Of a stretch of DNA of 64,000 nucleotides, positions 46,311-58,015 are shown one piece after another. This DNA is from Whalleya microplaca (Eukaryota; Ascomycota; Sordariomycetes; Xylariales; Xylariaceae). The notes beneath the pieces are model-generated. The model had not been told where the DNA came from. It did no database searches and saw only the letters and a program-made list of their open reading frames with translations. How positions within the stretch are numbered: position 1 is the first letter of the stretch; every line of letters begins with the position of its first letter. Both the position numbers and the translations under genes were made by a program. The stretch is taken from NCBI GenBank assembly GCA_022497155.1, contig MU385726.1:248001-312000 (forward strand), in the 5' to 3' direction.

Positions 46311-46750
46311 TACTGCGTACAGGGTCCCCGTCTAGAGGATCGTCAGACAGTCAGAGTTGGTTTTTTTGGTTTTTTTTCAACCCTTCTTCTCGCCTTTCCC
46401 GATTATGTGATCCACGCCGTCTGTACGGAACTAGCAATTGATCGACGAGATGCATCTGCTTGGCCCTGCATCAATGGATTCGAGCTGTCGAGGTGCATCT
46501 CTAGACCTGTGAAAATTCGGATGGGTGTGATGCGGAGGGATGTGATTCTTTCAGGGTCTCTCGCATCATATATGCTCGATAGCCGAGCTGATTTGTGTTT
46601 CCATTGCTCTTCTCGTGCGTTGACATCTGAGATCCTTGGGAGCCTGAACGTGATAAGACCTGATTTTATATTTTTGTTACAGTATACTTCTGTTGAAATG
46701 TCAACTATCAACTGTCAACTCTCAGCTAACTAACAACTTCAGTCTTCCCA

Positions 46751-46778
46751 ACCTGCCAACCTGCCAACCTGCCAACCT
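46751..46778. repeat. ACCTGCCA octamer repeat
   Basis: Three tandem copies plus a partial fourth of an 8-bp unit. Confidence 0.85.
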
Positions 46779-47846
46779 TCTCGCAGCCAGCGGCAGAGCG
46801 GCTGCATCGTCTGGTCCGTCTGGTAGTGGCAACAGCGGACCAGTTTTTCCCTCCCCAACTACATATCACTAGTGCTAGCCTGAAGCCCGTAGGCCCTGTA
46901 CTAGGTAGCAGTAGAAGTTATTTCATTACATGATGTAGGCAGGCCAGGTAGCTGGTAGGTTAGGTACCTACATACCTCGGTAGCCCACCAAACTGGTCCT
47001 TGGATTTAATGATGTTCCCCGCATCCACTTCTTAGCTTTCCAGCTAGCGGTACCGGTATTTAGCTATACCGCGTCTACCTATCAGGTACCTTGCCTTTTT
47101 ATATCCCGCCAGACTTACAGACTTACACTTTACCTAGGTAGGTATCCCATCTTGGGCTCGCTGCTTGGGATGGGATACCATGTATGATGATGGCTTCCAG
47201 AAAATGTTTCTTATGGCATGTGCCCTGTCGGATTGATCCCTATGAGCCACTATCATACGTGCGTAGTGTACGTAGTGCCGGTATATTTGCATTGCTATGT
47301 TATTATACGCATACATGCTTCCATCCCTACATGTGTCGTGCCTCGTTAGTGGCAAGCGGTTTAGTGAGGCAAAGTTCTTCATATGTGCACGTATATGGCA
47401 TGATAGGCTCACAAGGCTCGGTAGGCTGTTTTTACCCTCCCGTCCGAACTAGCAGGGTTCTCCTAATGGCCCTGGCAGGCTGGCACCTGGGCTGCTGGGC
47501 AGTGATGTCCTGGAAGTCGAGGCACTGGGCACTTCACATCTGAAGTATATACATTACGACATGTCAGTACTAATAGCAGTATATGTAGGTACGCAGTGGT
47601 AGGGAGCAGGTAGTAGACGCATGTATATATCAAGTATACACATACATGCGATGTACGCCATGTAGTAGGAGCGACACGCCAGCCCGCCCGTCCGCCACCC
47701 CCTACTGCCCTATCCCTGGGCGACGACAGGCAGCTGCTATCAGCTGGCAGCACGAGTAACATTGACCCTAACAATGAACCCGGAAAGAATCGTTCCAGAA
47801 CAATAAATCCGACCCCTCCTTTCGGGGTCTTTCGCAGCCTTGGGGT

Positions 47847-47890
47847 CTATCAGAGGGCTATCAGGGCTATCAGGGCTATCGGGACTATCA
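47847..47890. repeat. AGGGCTATC-type nonamer repeat
   Basis: Tandem copies of CTATCAGGG, slightly degenerate at both ends. Confidence 0.85.
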
Positions 47891-48820
47891 GTATGTACAT
47901 ATGTACATGCGTATGTAAGCTACCTCGCCTGCTAGCCTCGCTATCACTCTCCACAATTCGTTCTTTTTTTAATCCATTTCTGCCATTCACGTCCATTCAT
48001 TCATTACCGTCCATAGCCCGTAACGTAGACCGTCCATAACCCGTCCATACATAGATCGTCCGCGGCGAAAACGGGAGCAGGAAAAAAAAAACTCTCGCGA
48101 CTCTCTTCATCGCTGGTAATTGATCGGCACTCGCTGCACAAGGCAAACCACTCAAGGACCCCCCATCTCATGCCCGTTCCGCTTCCCGCGTTACCAGACT
48201 TTGCACACATACCGCGTCCGCATACGCAGATACGCCAGTACTAGCAAATCTAGCAAATCCCGACTGTCTAGCTCGGAGTCCACGACGCATTAGCTTGTAC
48301 TTTGTGCCTTTTATTATCACTATTATCACCTTCCCCCTGCCATCCCGCCAGACGTCTAGACACATAGCTTGCATAGAATTCGTAGACATACAGAAGGAAA
48401 CCCAGCCAGCTAGGCCGGAAACGCACACCCCAGCCGAAGTTTGCAAGGTTCGCAAACAACCGACGATAACCTCATCCAATCTCAACCGCCGGTCTGTGAC
48501 ACCGTCCTGTCACCGACCAGTCCAGACCACAAGCCCCCCTATCTCTCTGCATTCCGAACTTCCGAAACCTAGGTAGTCGGTCGCCTGGGGGCGACGCTCC
48601 TTCACCGCATCTTTCGGCCGGTCAAGCCCGCCCATCCCCCATCCAGACAGGCAAGACATCGAGAGCCCCCTACCTCCCCCAGACCAGACCAGTACCAGAC
48701 AGACAGACGTTGTTACCGAACCGAAGCTGCAACCCACACGCGCGCGCGCCGAACAATCTATCACACACAACACCCCCCACTCCCACTCCTTCCTCTTACA
48801 CATCACTGCCCACCACAGCG

Positions 48821-49426
48821 ATGGCCGACCGTGCCCAGTACCGCGGTGGCCGGGGAGGTGGCGGACAGCCTCGCGGAGCGCGGGGCGGACGTGGCGGGCG
48901 AGGCGGGCACGGAGCTGACTCGGGTCCTGGCGGCGGCGCACCCCAGGAGCGGGAGCGGCCCAAGAAGGAGAACATCCTGGACCTCAGCAAATACATGGAT
49001 AAGCGGATCACCGTCAAGTTCAACGGCGGCCGGGAAGGTATGTTGGCTCCCCTTCTCCCTACTAGCACAACACCACACAACACACCAGACCTTACGTAAC
49101 CACCAACAACCTAGATGCTGGTGAGCAAGGCTGACATTAGATAGTCACGGGCACGCTCAAGGGCTACGATGCACTGATGAACTTGGTCCTGGACGAAGTA
49201 CAAGAGGTCATGCGAGGTAAGTCTCCTACCTTCTCACCCCCTAAGTCACCATAGGCTGTCGTGCCGAAGCATACTCTAACACGTGTCTCCTATAGACGAC
49301 GAAGGCAAGGAAGCTACCCGGTCCCTCGGCCTCGTGGTTGCCCGCGGCACCCTACTAGTGGTTATTAGCCCCGTAGATGGCAGCGAGGAGATCGAGAACC
49401 CGTTTGCGCAGCAGGGTGAGGATTGA
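48821..49426 (+). CDS. LSM7: U6 snRNA-associated Sm-like protein LSm7
   Basis: Three exons (48821-49037, 49145-49216, 49296-49426) encode 139 residues. LSm7 is a subunit of both the LSm2-8 ring that binds U6 snRNA and the LSm1-7 ring that promotes decapping. Sm motif 1 is ILDLSKYMDKRITVKFNGG, continuing after the intron with VTGTLKGYDALMNLVLDE. Sm motif 2 is LGLVVARGTLLVVISPVDG. Both match the LSm7 consensus, including the RG(T) turn. A Gly/Arg-rich N-terminal tail (RGGRGGGGQPRGARGGRGG) is an RGG-type extension seen in many filamentous fungal copies. Introns of 107 and 79 nt are both phase 1, and CTGAC lies just upstream of the first acceptor. The leader is CA-rich and the start context is GCGATGG. 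Confidence 0.94.
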
Positions 49427-52400
49427 GCTCTGAAAAGGCTGAGTATCTATCTACAGAGGAGATCAGGATACTACTGAAGAAAGGTGGACCATCACATTTA
49501 TACCCCCGTATTGGCCTTGTGAAGGAAGGAAAACACCGTGAAGTGATTGGGCGCCGTTGTTAACATGGGACTATGATTTGTTACCAACCTGATAAACAAG
49601 ATTGGTGGGAGCAAATCTGAGAGAGATCTCATTGTAGCGGCTAGTCCCTGGGGAACCAGACCTTCTGATGGCAAAATGCTATCAGACTCGGAAGAGAGTA
49701 GATGTCATCAAGCTTGATTACAGTTCCCATCCAAATCATGCCGTGCCAAGCATACTGAGTGAATTACCCCTTTTATGGGAAAATAGCCGTTAGGAGGTCA
49801 TGCCGTGTGCTACTAGATGTGATACGTACGTTACACATTGACTTATGGCAGTATCAGCAGCGCATCTCTCCTAAAGCTGAAGAGCCACACTTGGTTGATT
49901 CTGAAATATGCATATTGCCCTTTATATCACTCGCTTACTATTAGCTAGCAGGTTTCCTATCTATTCTTCATACTATAAACTTTACACTCTGGGTATTCTT
50001 CGAAATCATGACACATATACGCGTGACAGCCCGTTCCTGCCGTATGTTTCCCAACACACGGTTCTTTGGAGGGCAGCAAATGTCCGTAGTCTTTAAGATA
50101 TGGAAGACGATGTAGGTGCTTCAACTTGGTAGAAAGTATGGAATTATATGATTGGCTGCTATTTCCGCCGTGTCAAGGTGCGGGGACAAGGAGTTTGTGT
50201 CGCATGTGTAGCTGGTATATATAACGTGTAAGTTAAAACTACATGGATTTCACCACCGTGAGAATATCTCTGTGGAAACAGGCGCGAGGTCTGTTCGTCC
50301 ATATTCCGTACGTTTTCCAACTAAACAGTTCCTTGTATGCCATACGCCCGCCGCAGTCACGTTCTATCCTTCAGAACTCAGGCATGTATATATCATCGAA
50401 ACCACCCAGATTACGGTTCAGTCAGAAACCGTCTATGTCTTGATATCTAGCCCGTCGAGGAGTTGTCCGTGCCTATAATTCCTGAGTTCCTCTACGAAGG
50501 TTCGGGCCGAAGAACATACCTATCTTCACATCGCCAGGTTGTCTTTAGGCCCCTAGTTTATAAGATATGCCGGAATGACCGCATATTTACATTTGTCATG
50601 AGACGGCTAATAGTAGCCAGGTGAGCTGGGTTACTCTTTAAGGCTTTAATAAGAGTTCCAATCATACCTTTTGGCCAATATCACAATAGGTAACCCGTGA
50701 ACACGGCAATCTGCAATTCTCATACATAAACTATAACACGTCATCTGAATCTACAAGGTAAATCCATATGGCCTACATATCTAACCGTCTTCTAACATTG
50801 ACACACGTATGCTAGCTTATTTCGGGTTGTCCGGGACCACCACAAATACCGAAGTCTCCAAAAATGCCATAGAAGGGAAGACCTAGTCTAAAATCTGGGC
50901 CCCCCGAAGCTACCATATGTAACTTTTTCCAGGTCAGAAAGCTAAATGCTAGCTTTTATACTATGCAGTTATAGTCCTCTCGGGTCGGGTCAAATTGGTC
51001 CGCCGCTAATATAACTACTCTCAACAATGGCTTTAGAGACGTGTGCGTAACCTGTGGTCTGATGATATACATAAGTTTCTTTTCACTTACCAGTTACCTA
51101 TAACAAATTACCTATTAAATGAGAAGGGTCGCAGTGGAATCTCAGACTCGGTGTGAATTTGCCCCTTTCCTCGAAAGAGCTATTTCGGGCGTATCCTAAA
51201 TTTAATTCCTATATACTTATTCACCGAGCCATAACTTTCCCCAGCTAGCACTTTGTATGAGATAACCCTCATATCAGCATGCCTAGAAAACTAACCACTT
51301 AGCAACGCTTTAAACATCTAGGCATATGAAAATATCCTTCAACCTACCCACCGTTAGCAACCTCGATCGTATGTTAAGTTGTCTACAATAGGCATGTTTC
51401 GGACCCATCAGCGTCAGAAATTACAAACACCAATGCAGGTGCTCCCAACAACTCACTAGAGCGGCCTTAGTCCTTCAAAAATAGGGGGGCGTGTGTTGGA
51501 CAAGTGCTTTTAGTCGTCCTCATAGTTCCCCTCATCTCCGAAAGAATATATTTACTGTTCACAGATTATATTCAAGTCGACAAGTATAACAGCTGTGCTT
51601 TAATTTAATTGAACTGTCATTTATGAATCAATAGAATGGATCGATGAATCATGGTGCACGTGTATACATCAGCTAGACCGACGCAAAATCATTTGTGACT
51701 TGTATCGCTATAGTTAGATAGATAGATGGATTGGACCAACTCATACACTTGTAAGTAGATAGTCTGATATCCGTCGAGGCTCTTCCTCACCGTTGACTAT
51801 TCCGCGTCAAGCACAAAACGTAAATACCTAGGATACGCACCTACGAAGCGTTATCATGGTGAGCCATAATTAATCTTACCTGAATCCGTGTATCTACTAC
51901 CATCAGGTTCGGGGAAGGGGAGATGAGGGAAACGTAATCAACCCCTAGGTGTAGCAGCTTACCAGACCCTACAGCACAAGTATCCCAGGCAATCCCGAGG
52001 GGGACGAAATCATTTAACGTGAGAAACCTCGCTTGTTCTAGTTTATACTCTCTCTACTCCTACTTATCGATCGATCCATTCCATTTCTTTGCGTTCGTTC
52101 TTCTCCCCCTCACATCTGCGAATCCTCTTCTTCATCGTATGTGTCTGTCCGTGCGTGTGTTCTTTCTGTTCGACTCCCCCTTTCTCCTTCCTTCTCCGAA
52201 TCAAAAATCTTGCTTTGCTATACGTGTGGTTTTCTTTCCATTCATGCATGCTCTCCGGTAATCTGCCCTGCTTGCTTGCTGGCTTCAGGAGTGTTGAGTT
52301 GAGTCTCTGAAGCCCATGGATGGATGGATAGCTAGATTCCGGATGCATGAAAAGAAGTTGTTCTGATTGTTTGTTGTGTTGTCGATGCGTCCTCGGAGTC

Positions 52401-52981
52401 CGTTTGGTGTATTCCAACAAAGACAGACACACCATCCATAGACGAGATAGTCCAATACTCCCCCATATGCTACAAAACCTCTTGCTGGCTTGCGTTGTAA
52501 AAGTGCGCCGTGGCGGACCGAACAGTCGAGTGTAAAATCTTCAAAGGAAACCATGCCTCTTGAAGATAATAATCCCTTGCCCCTATCTCGAAAGTTGAAC
52601 CCGACAGCGCTGAAGATGTTCAAATTGATCGATGACCCATGTTGTTGTGTTGTAACGGCCGCGTTCCCAGAAATATATGGTGAGGTTCGCGTTCGTGAAG
52701 CTCATGTCTTGTTCGCCAGCCTACGTCGATAATCTCCATGACGCAGAACAGCCCACTATGTGCGTCGAAATTGCCAATCATATTCCCAGATGAGCTGCGA
52801 AGCTATGTGTATACTGCTCCCTGAGTCAAGATCCGGCTGTTTACCTTAGTCTACTAATACTGCCTGATCCCACCTCGGGCATCGGGGTCCTGTGCAAGAC
52901 CATGATTCCGTTTTCACCCCCCTATATATGAGGACTCTCTGCTGATCCTGTACGGTAAGCAGAGACTCAGTCATGGCCATC
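49427..52981. other. AT-rich convergent intergenic region, LSm7 / PAN3
   Basis: 3.5 kb, AT-rich between about 49700 and 51900, with stop codons in all frames. No domain is seen in the short frames, and there is no recognisable transposon end. It could be another decayed insertion. A pyrimidine-rich patch lies at 52090-52200. Confidence 0.5.
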
Positions 52982-55900
52982 CTAATAGGCTAAACGATTC
53001 GCTTGCTGTTTGGTGCTCCCCTTAAGAAGCTCACCAAATGCAGTCAGAAGCTGTTTCTTCAACTCCTTATACGAAACGATAAAAGCCGACTGATTGTCCC
53101 TGCTGGTGAGGTATATTTTCTCCTCGGTACCGGCATCTAACTTGTTCAAGCAGCTGATCATGTGTCCAAGATCTACTACTGGATTTCCCTGAGCGTCGAC
53201 CGAGTGAAATACGTAGTCTCGGAAAAGCTTCAAGGTGTATCGCTCATTGGTTTCAGACCAATTGGGATCATTGTCAAACTCCGGCCGTTCGTTGATTGTG
53301 CCTAGTTTCGCCATCAATCGCACGAGTCTACCGTTTTCGAGTTCCCTGCCCAAATGAGTAGTAACCTCATCCTGCTCGTTGAAGGCTGCAACGAGGGTAT
53401 CGTCGAAGTGCGGAGCAAGATCGTAGACCAAATGTTCTGCCGTCTTTGCTGGAATTGTTTGCGGTGGGCTGAGAAGCCAAGTTATTCTTTCCTTGAGTTC
53501 TAAAGAATATGTTCTACCCACTTGCTCCAGAGGTACTCGAAGGTCATTGTTGAGATTACGCGGCGGTGTATTTGTTGCAATGCTTAGGATCAGTTTCCCT
53601 AGTTGAAAAAGATCGTCCTGCTGCAGCTCCTCAACTCGATGGGGTGTTTCGAATTGAAGTACATCGAGTACTGAGCATGCACTAAGCCTGATACGATTCT
53701 TGTCTGTTAAAATCACCTTGCTGAGATCGATGCTTCGCGCGGCCAATTTGGCTTTATGGATGGCCCTGAGCGCACTAGAGAACTGGACAAGGTAGCTCCA
53801 TAGCACCTTTTCTGATAAGGGCGCCACACGACCGTACCGATTGGTGGGGAAGTGGTGCTCTGCCAAAGTCTTCGACAATGGGTGATAACTGTGGACGAAC
53901 ACCAACGAGCTATCGTTGAAATCCCTCGTGGTGAACGCTTCGATTGTGGTGACTATGTTAGGATGTATGATCTTCTTCCATGAGTTCACCGCTTTGATCG
54001 CTTCCCCATCCGTTAGGCGAAACCCTGGCGATAGCTTTTAGTTCAATTCCTAGATGAATGAGCGGGTAAACGCACCTTCAATTCTTCGGAGACAGAAAAT
54101 GTTCCCGTGTTTACGAGAAGTGGCTTTAAAGACCCAGCTTGGAAGCCCGAAAAAACTGGTTGTACCCCGAATCTTGGTATCTAGGGGAACGAGGGTATGG
54201 TACTGCTGTAGAGAAGGTAGCTGCACGCCAGGCTGGCTTGCAAGGACTTGCCTAGCAGCTTCAGACTTCTTCTGAAGATCCTCTCTCAAAGAATCCGGTA
54301 GGAATAAATCATGTACCTGTCTCTGATAGGGTTGCAGGTTTTCTCTTCCCGTGCTGATGGGATAGTAAAGATGATATTGTAACTTCAAACAGTGAGTAAA
54401 AGCCTCGGGACAATGATGGTAGGAAGAGTGTCCTTACAGGTTGTGATGGAGCTGTATATGTGCTCTGGGCTCCGTAGAACGGTGAGCCTGCTCCGGTCAA
54501 CGCATTGTGTTCTTCGGCGTATGGGTTATATTGTGCTGACGGGAGTGCCTGGGTGACGCTGGACATTGTAAATGGATCATACCCAAGGGATCCATTATCG
54601 GATGAACCATTCGTGGCAGACTATTCCCCGTTAGTTGCGTATCCTAAAAATCACAACTTGTATACATACTGCAGTATTCAGGTCGTAGTTCTGTGGAGTA
54701 AAGTCTGGAAATGGACCTTTGTATAAGGTGGTCCCGGTGTCTTGCTGGAGAGTTGTGGTTGTAGCTAGTCATGTAAGCAAATATAGTGAGATGTTAGTGT
54801 TTAGACAAGCTTACACGTAGCGGCTCCCCTTGGTGTAAAGGGTGTAGCATTTGTCGAGAAGTTTGACTTTTTGCCTCCTAGTTGGGCAGGGGTGAACGAC
54901 GGCGAGTCGACATTCAACGACTTCTTTGCGCTGCTGTTAAATGATCGGTTAGTAAGCTCACCATGGGAAGATCTACGAATTCTGTCTAATGTGGCTAGCA
55001 CCCCCCGAGTGGTATTTCTCGGACTGGTATTTTTCGGGCTGATGTTATATCTGCTGAGTGGTGCCGAAAACTCCCGCCGTCTCCAGTGACGCGATGATGC
55101 TTCGTCTTGTCCGTCATGATTCAAAGAGGCACGAGCAATCCAAGGCGAACATGATGAAGCCCGTTGATGACCTGGAGAAAGACCATGTATCGTGTAATAT
55201 GGATCAAGGCCATAAGGTTTACTACGCCTAGGGAGCCGAGACGAATTGAAATCAATAGCTTTAGAGTATCCAGTACTTAGGTTTGGTGAAGGAGGCAAAT
55301 TGTGAGTGCCTAAAGGATCGGATCCTGAATCCACAGATTCTACTGATTGTTGTAAATCAGATTTGGTCCCAAGAGGAGTTGCTTCCACGGGCACGAAAGC
55401 ATTGATAGACCGTGAATCTGGCATTGATGAGAGGTGGCCTGCGGCTCTTTCGAGACTCGGGGTATCTCGCTTCGTAGTCAGTTGGGATTGGCTGGTGGCC
55501 TTCGCAATAGCGTTTCCTTCTCCATTCTCCGAAACGACACGTTCTGACAGCCGAGACTCGGATGATAAAGCCGAAGTCTTTAATGCGGGGTTATGTATCG
55601 AATGAGATGAATTCTCGCCACTGAAACTCGCTGGAATTGACAGCCTTGGACCTCTACCCCGTCCATTGGATCGTGGCATGCAAGCTGCAGCGGAAAGAGG
55701 AGGGAAATCATCCAGATCATCGATGAAGAGGCCAGACTGAGGAGAGAGCTGGGTTCGACCTATGTTGGCATCCAGGAAAGTATGACATTTCTTAGGGCCA
55801 TCACACAAAGAATGTCCTCTTGGGCCTCTCCCATCTTCAGGGCTGCTAGTATCCATCACGAGAATATCATAGCAGACCAGGACTTGAAAGGGAGATTTAT

Positions 55901-56428
55901 GATTGCCCAATACAATTGCTGTGATCTCTTCTCGTCACAAAATCCATGCCTAGAGTGATAGGCAACTGCTGTATTGACTATTGCTGAACTAGAGCTTCGT
56001 CGATACCGTTGTTTTGCGAGCCGTGTCGGGTATATCGTGGAGTTCCGGGACCATATGGGAAAAGTGCCAGCCAGGCTTCATGGGCAGAGTAATTCAGGAG
56101 GAGATCTACAAGGGAGGTTGACTTACGAATCAATTGGGTTGGAAACACCCTTGTTCTGGTCATGGTTGAAGGCGCAGCCTTGGTCCTCGTAACGGCAGTG
56201 ACCATATATGAGTACATTACGGCAAAGAGTGTCCTTGGTATCTGGAAAGCGTGGGTGGTCACGTTAGAATAGATGTCAATGTCGACTTCGACGCCACACA
56301 CTGGACACTGGGCCTGTAGCCGTGTTGCGCCTGTCAAAAATGCTGGGCAAGGACTTACCACGCGTTTTGGGTCGCGGGGACGCCATCTGCCTCCCTCTAT
56401 CGGCAGTACCGAATCGCGTATTCGCCAT
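52982..56428 (-). CDS. PAN3: PAN3, regulatory subunit of the PAN2-PAN3 poly(A) deadenylase
   Basis: Seven exons on the minus strand (56428-56359, 56241-56127, 54933-54815, 54764-54670, 54620-54438, 54382-54076, 54024-52982) give 643 residues. PAN3 recruits PAN2 to poly(A)-binding protein for the first phase of mRNA deadenylation. A C-x8-C-x6-C-x3-H zinc finger (residues 30-50, LCRNVLIYGHCRYEDQGC) is followed directly by a PAM2 motif, SLNVDSPSFTP (about 67-77). Then come FTPQNYDLN, LQYHLYYPI, a pseudokinase (FGLPSWVFKATS, LRRIEGFRLTDGEAI, WSYLVQFSSALRAIHKAKLAARSIDLSKVIL) and the C-terminal knob (NWSETNERYTLKLFRDYVFH, VDLGHMISCLNKLDAGTEEK). The start MANTRF...RRGRQMASPRPKTR-like context fits the family better than the internal ATG at 56386. 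Five introns are 49-117 nt. The second is 1,193 nt and holds an in-frame alternative exon. Confidence 0.94.
54934..55845 (-). other. PAN3: Predicted alternative exon extension of PAN3 (long isoform)
   Basis: Inside the large second intron of PAN3, 912 bp immediately upstream of exon 3 are open in the same frame as exon 3 (304 codons, no stop). An acceptor at GATACTAG (ending 55846) is in the right phase to receive exon 2. This would insert a Ser/Pro/Arg-rich segment, starting SSPEDGRGPRGHSLCDG and including LFIDDLDDFPPLSAAA, between the zinc finger and the PAM2 motif to give about 947 residues. An alternative is a separate promoter using the ATG at 55856. The short form uses the acceptor at 54934, which has a perfect CTAAC branch site. 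It is not proven which forms are made. Confidence 0.6.
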
Positions 56429-58015
56429 TTATGTGGATAGAGCTCGTAGGATCTCGTCATGGAGCAGCCGCGATGTCAGGCTGGGAAATCGTCGCCGCAC
56501 CTGTCAATACAACAACCCCTGGGCCGGCAATTTGTCAGTTCCGAGAATCATTAGAGGGGGAAGAGCAAGATAGATTTGCTGTTGTACCAATACGATATAC
56601 ATAGAGAGCCACGTTGGAGTGCAATGACGAGATACTGGACTGTAGGTATAGGAGCAAGGAGGACGGAGGGCGTCTGACGTACTTAAGACCTTAAAGCGCT
56701 CCCATTTTCTAACGCGTAAGGGCGAAATGTCGCCCATAGATTAATTAGGTGACACAGCAGGAATCGGGTCTAGTCGAGAGAGGGTAATTGTCTGATCAAT
56801 TGGGCTTCCCTTGTGGGGGGGGGAACTGGAGGAGTTGGCGATAAGCTCACAAAGGAGTCAAAGAGGCGGCGGCGGCGGCGGCACTCAGTAAGTTCGACGG
56901 ACTCTGTAGGTAATGTGTAGTGGGATGACGGCGGATCAATGTTGGTGATTGGCGCGAAGGGGGATGCCAAGATTTCCCTCCCTCGCAGCCTCGGACCAGG
57001 GATTTGATTTAATTATTTCGATTCTCGAGTTTTGGGGGGCACTTGGTGCTACGGATTACAACCTAGGTCTATTCCGGTATCACCGTCCCACTTATATATG
57101 GTCATAGGGCATATGAGGGGCACCCGCTGATCGTGCGCTAACGGCATGTGGTAGTTTCACCAGCCTCAACCGGCACAAATTGAATACTTAAGTACATGCA
57201 TTTGTGGCTGCAATGAATAAGATACATGACTCCGTGGCCAAATACATCAAGCTTGTACGCATAAGCAAGTACATCGGAGATATATATAAAAAGGCATATG
57301 TTATTGTGACATTTCAGTCACTTATCTGAATTTCATCTGAGATCTTCTGATTTAATATATACACAGAGGCTTGTTTGCTTCTAGACAATCAATTAATTGA
57401 TTGATCTATTCACAAAGCAAGCGTCTTATATACTACCTAGGTACGCGGGGCATCTCATATCCAAAAAAGTACACAGTTAGGTACGGTTGTATTAGGTGGG
57501 CAGCCAGCATTGTGGCTGAACTGCTGTGGCCACCTGTAACCATTACCTCAGGTTCGTTATCGGTTATGCAACAGCACTGATAACAGCCCGGGACCTTAAT
57601 CGGCGTCCAACAGCGGGTGGGTCGGCCTTAAACAACACGAAAGCGAACGTTAGTGCTTCCAGCTCACCGGCGTACCTCATGTATTGTACTTATCTGACCG
57701 ACGTCATCTCGAGCTGCTGGGAAATTTCAATCTTAAACTACCACCATCCGCTATCGGTGCCAACTCATAGATGAAGCTTATATCCATGTCTAGGCAGGCT
57801 ATCAGAAGTCTAAATTGAGCTTCGATCCCGACTCTTCAGCTGTACATACACACGTACAAGGCATTGCCTCGTTTGAGACAGCTCCCATTGGAAGAAACGT
57901 CGCCTGCTTCCTCGTTTGTTCCCTCGGAACCTTACACTTGCATGGCTTACTGTCGGGGTACTGATATAATATACGACAAACAGCTCCGTCGATCACAGAT
58001 ATACCCACCGCCAAG
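56429..58015. promoter_or_regulatory. Divergent promoter region, PAN3 / UBX protein
   Basis: 1,587 bp between the two start codons. It contains GGC-repeat sequence near 56865-56882, two ACCTAGGT palindromes (57061-57068 and 57435-57442) and an AT-rich centre. No gene is supported. Confidence 0.45.

Larger units (their letters stand above)
44846..48820. other. Repeat-studded intergenic region upstream of LSm7
   Basis: About 4 kb, divergent between the zinc-cluster gene and LSm7. It holds several short tandem repeats (45858-45889, 46271-46310, 46751-46778, 47847-47890) and many TACCTA/TAGGTA words, including ACCTAGGT at 47132-47139 and 48567-48574. The 200-codon plus-strand frame at 46131-46733 starts with TTG, crosses a repeat and has no domain, so it is not called. 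Confidence 0.55.

Noticed and set aside
46131..46733. 200-codon plus-strand frame
   Set aside because: Begins with TTG, runs through a 13-bp tandem repeat, and shows no domain or splice context.
56384..56386. Downstream ATG (MASPRPK) as the start of PAN3
   Set aside because: An in-frame ATG at 56428 gives MANTRF..., matching the family's N-terminus, without an intervening stop.
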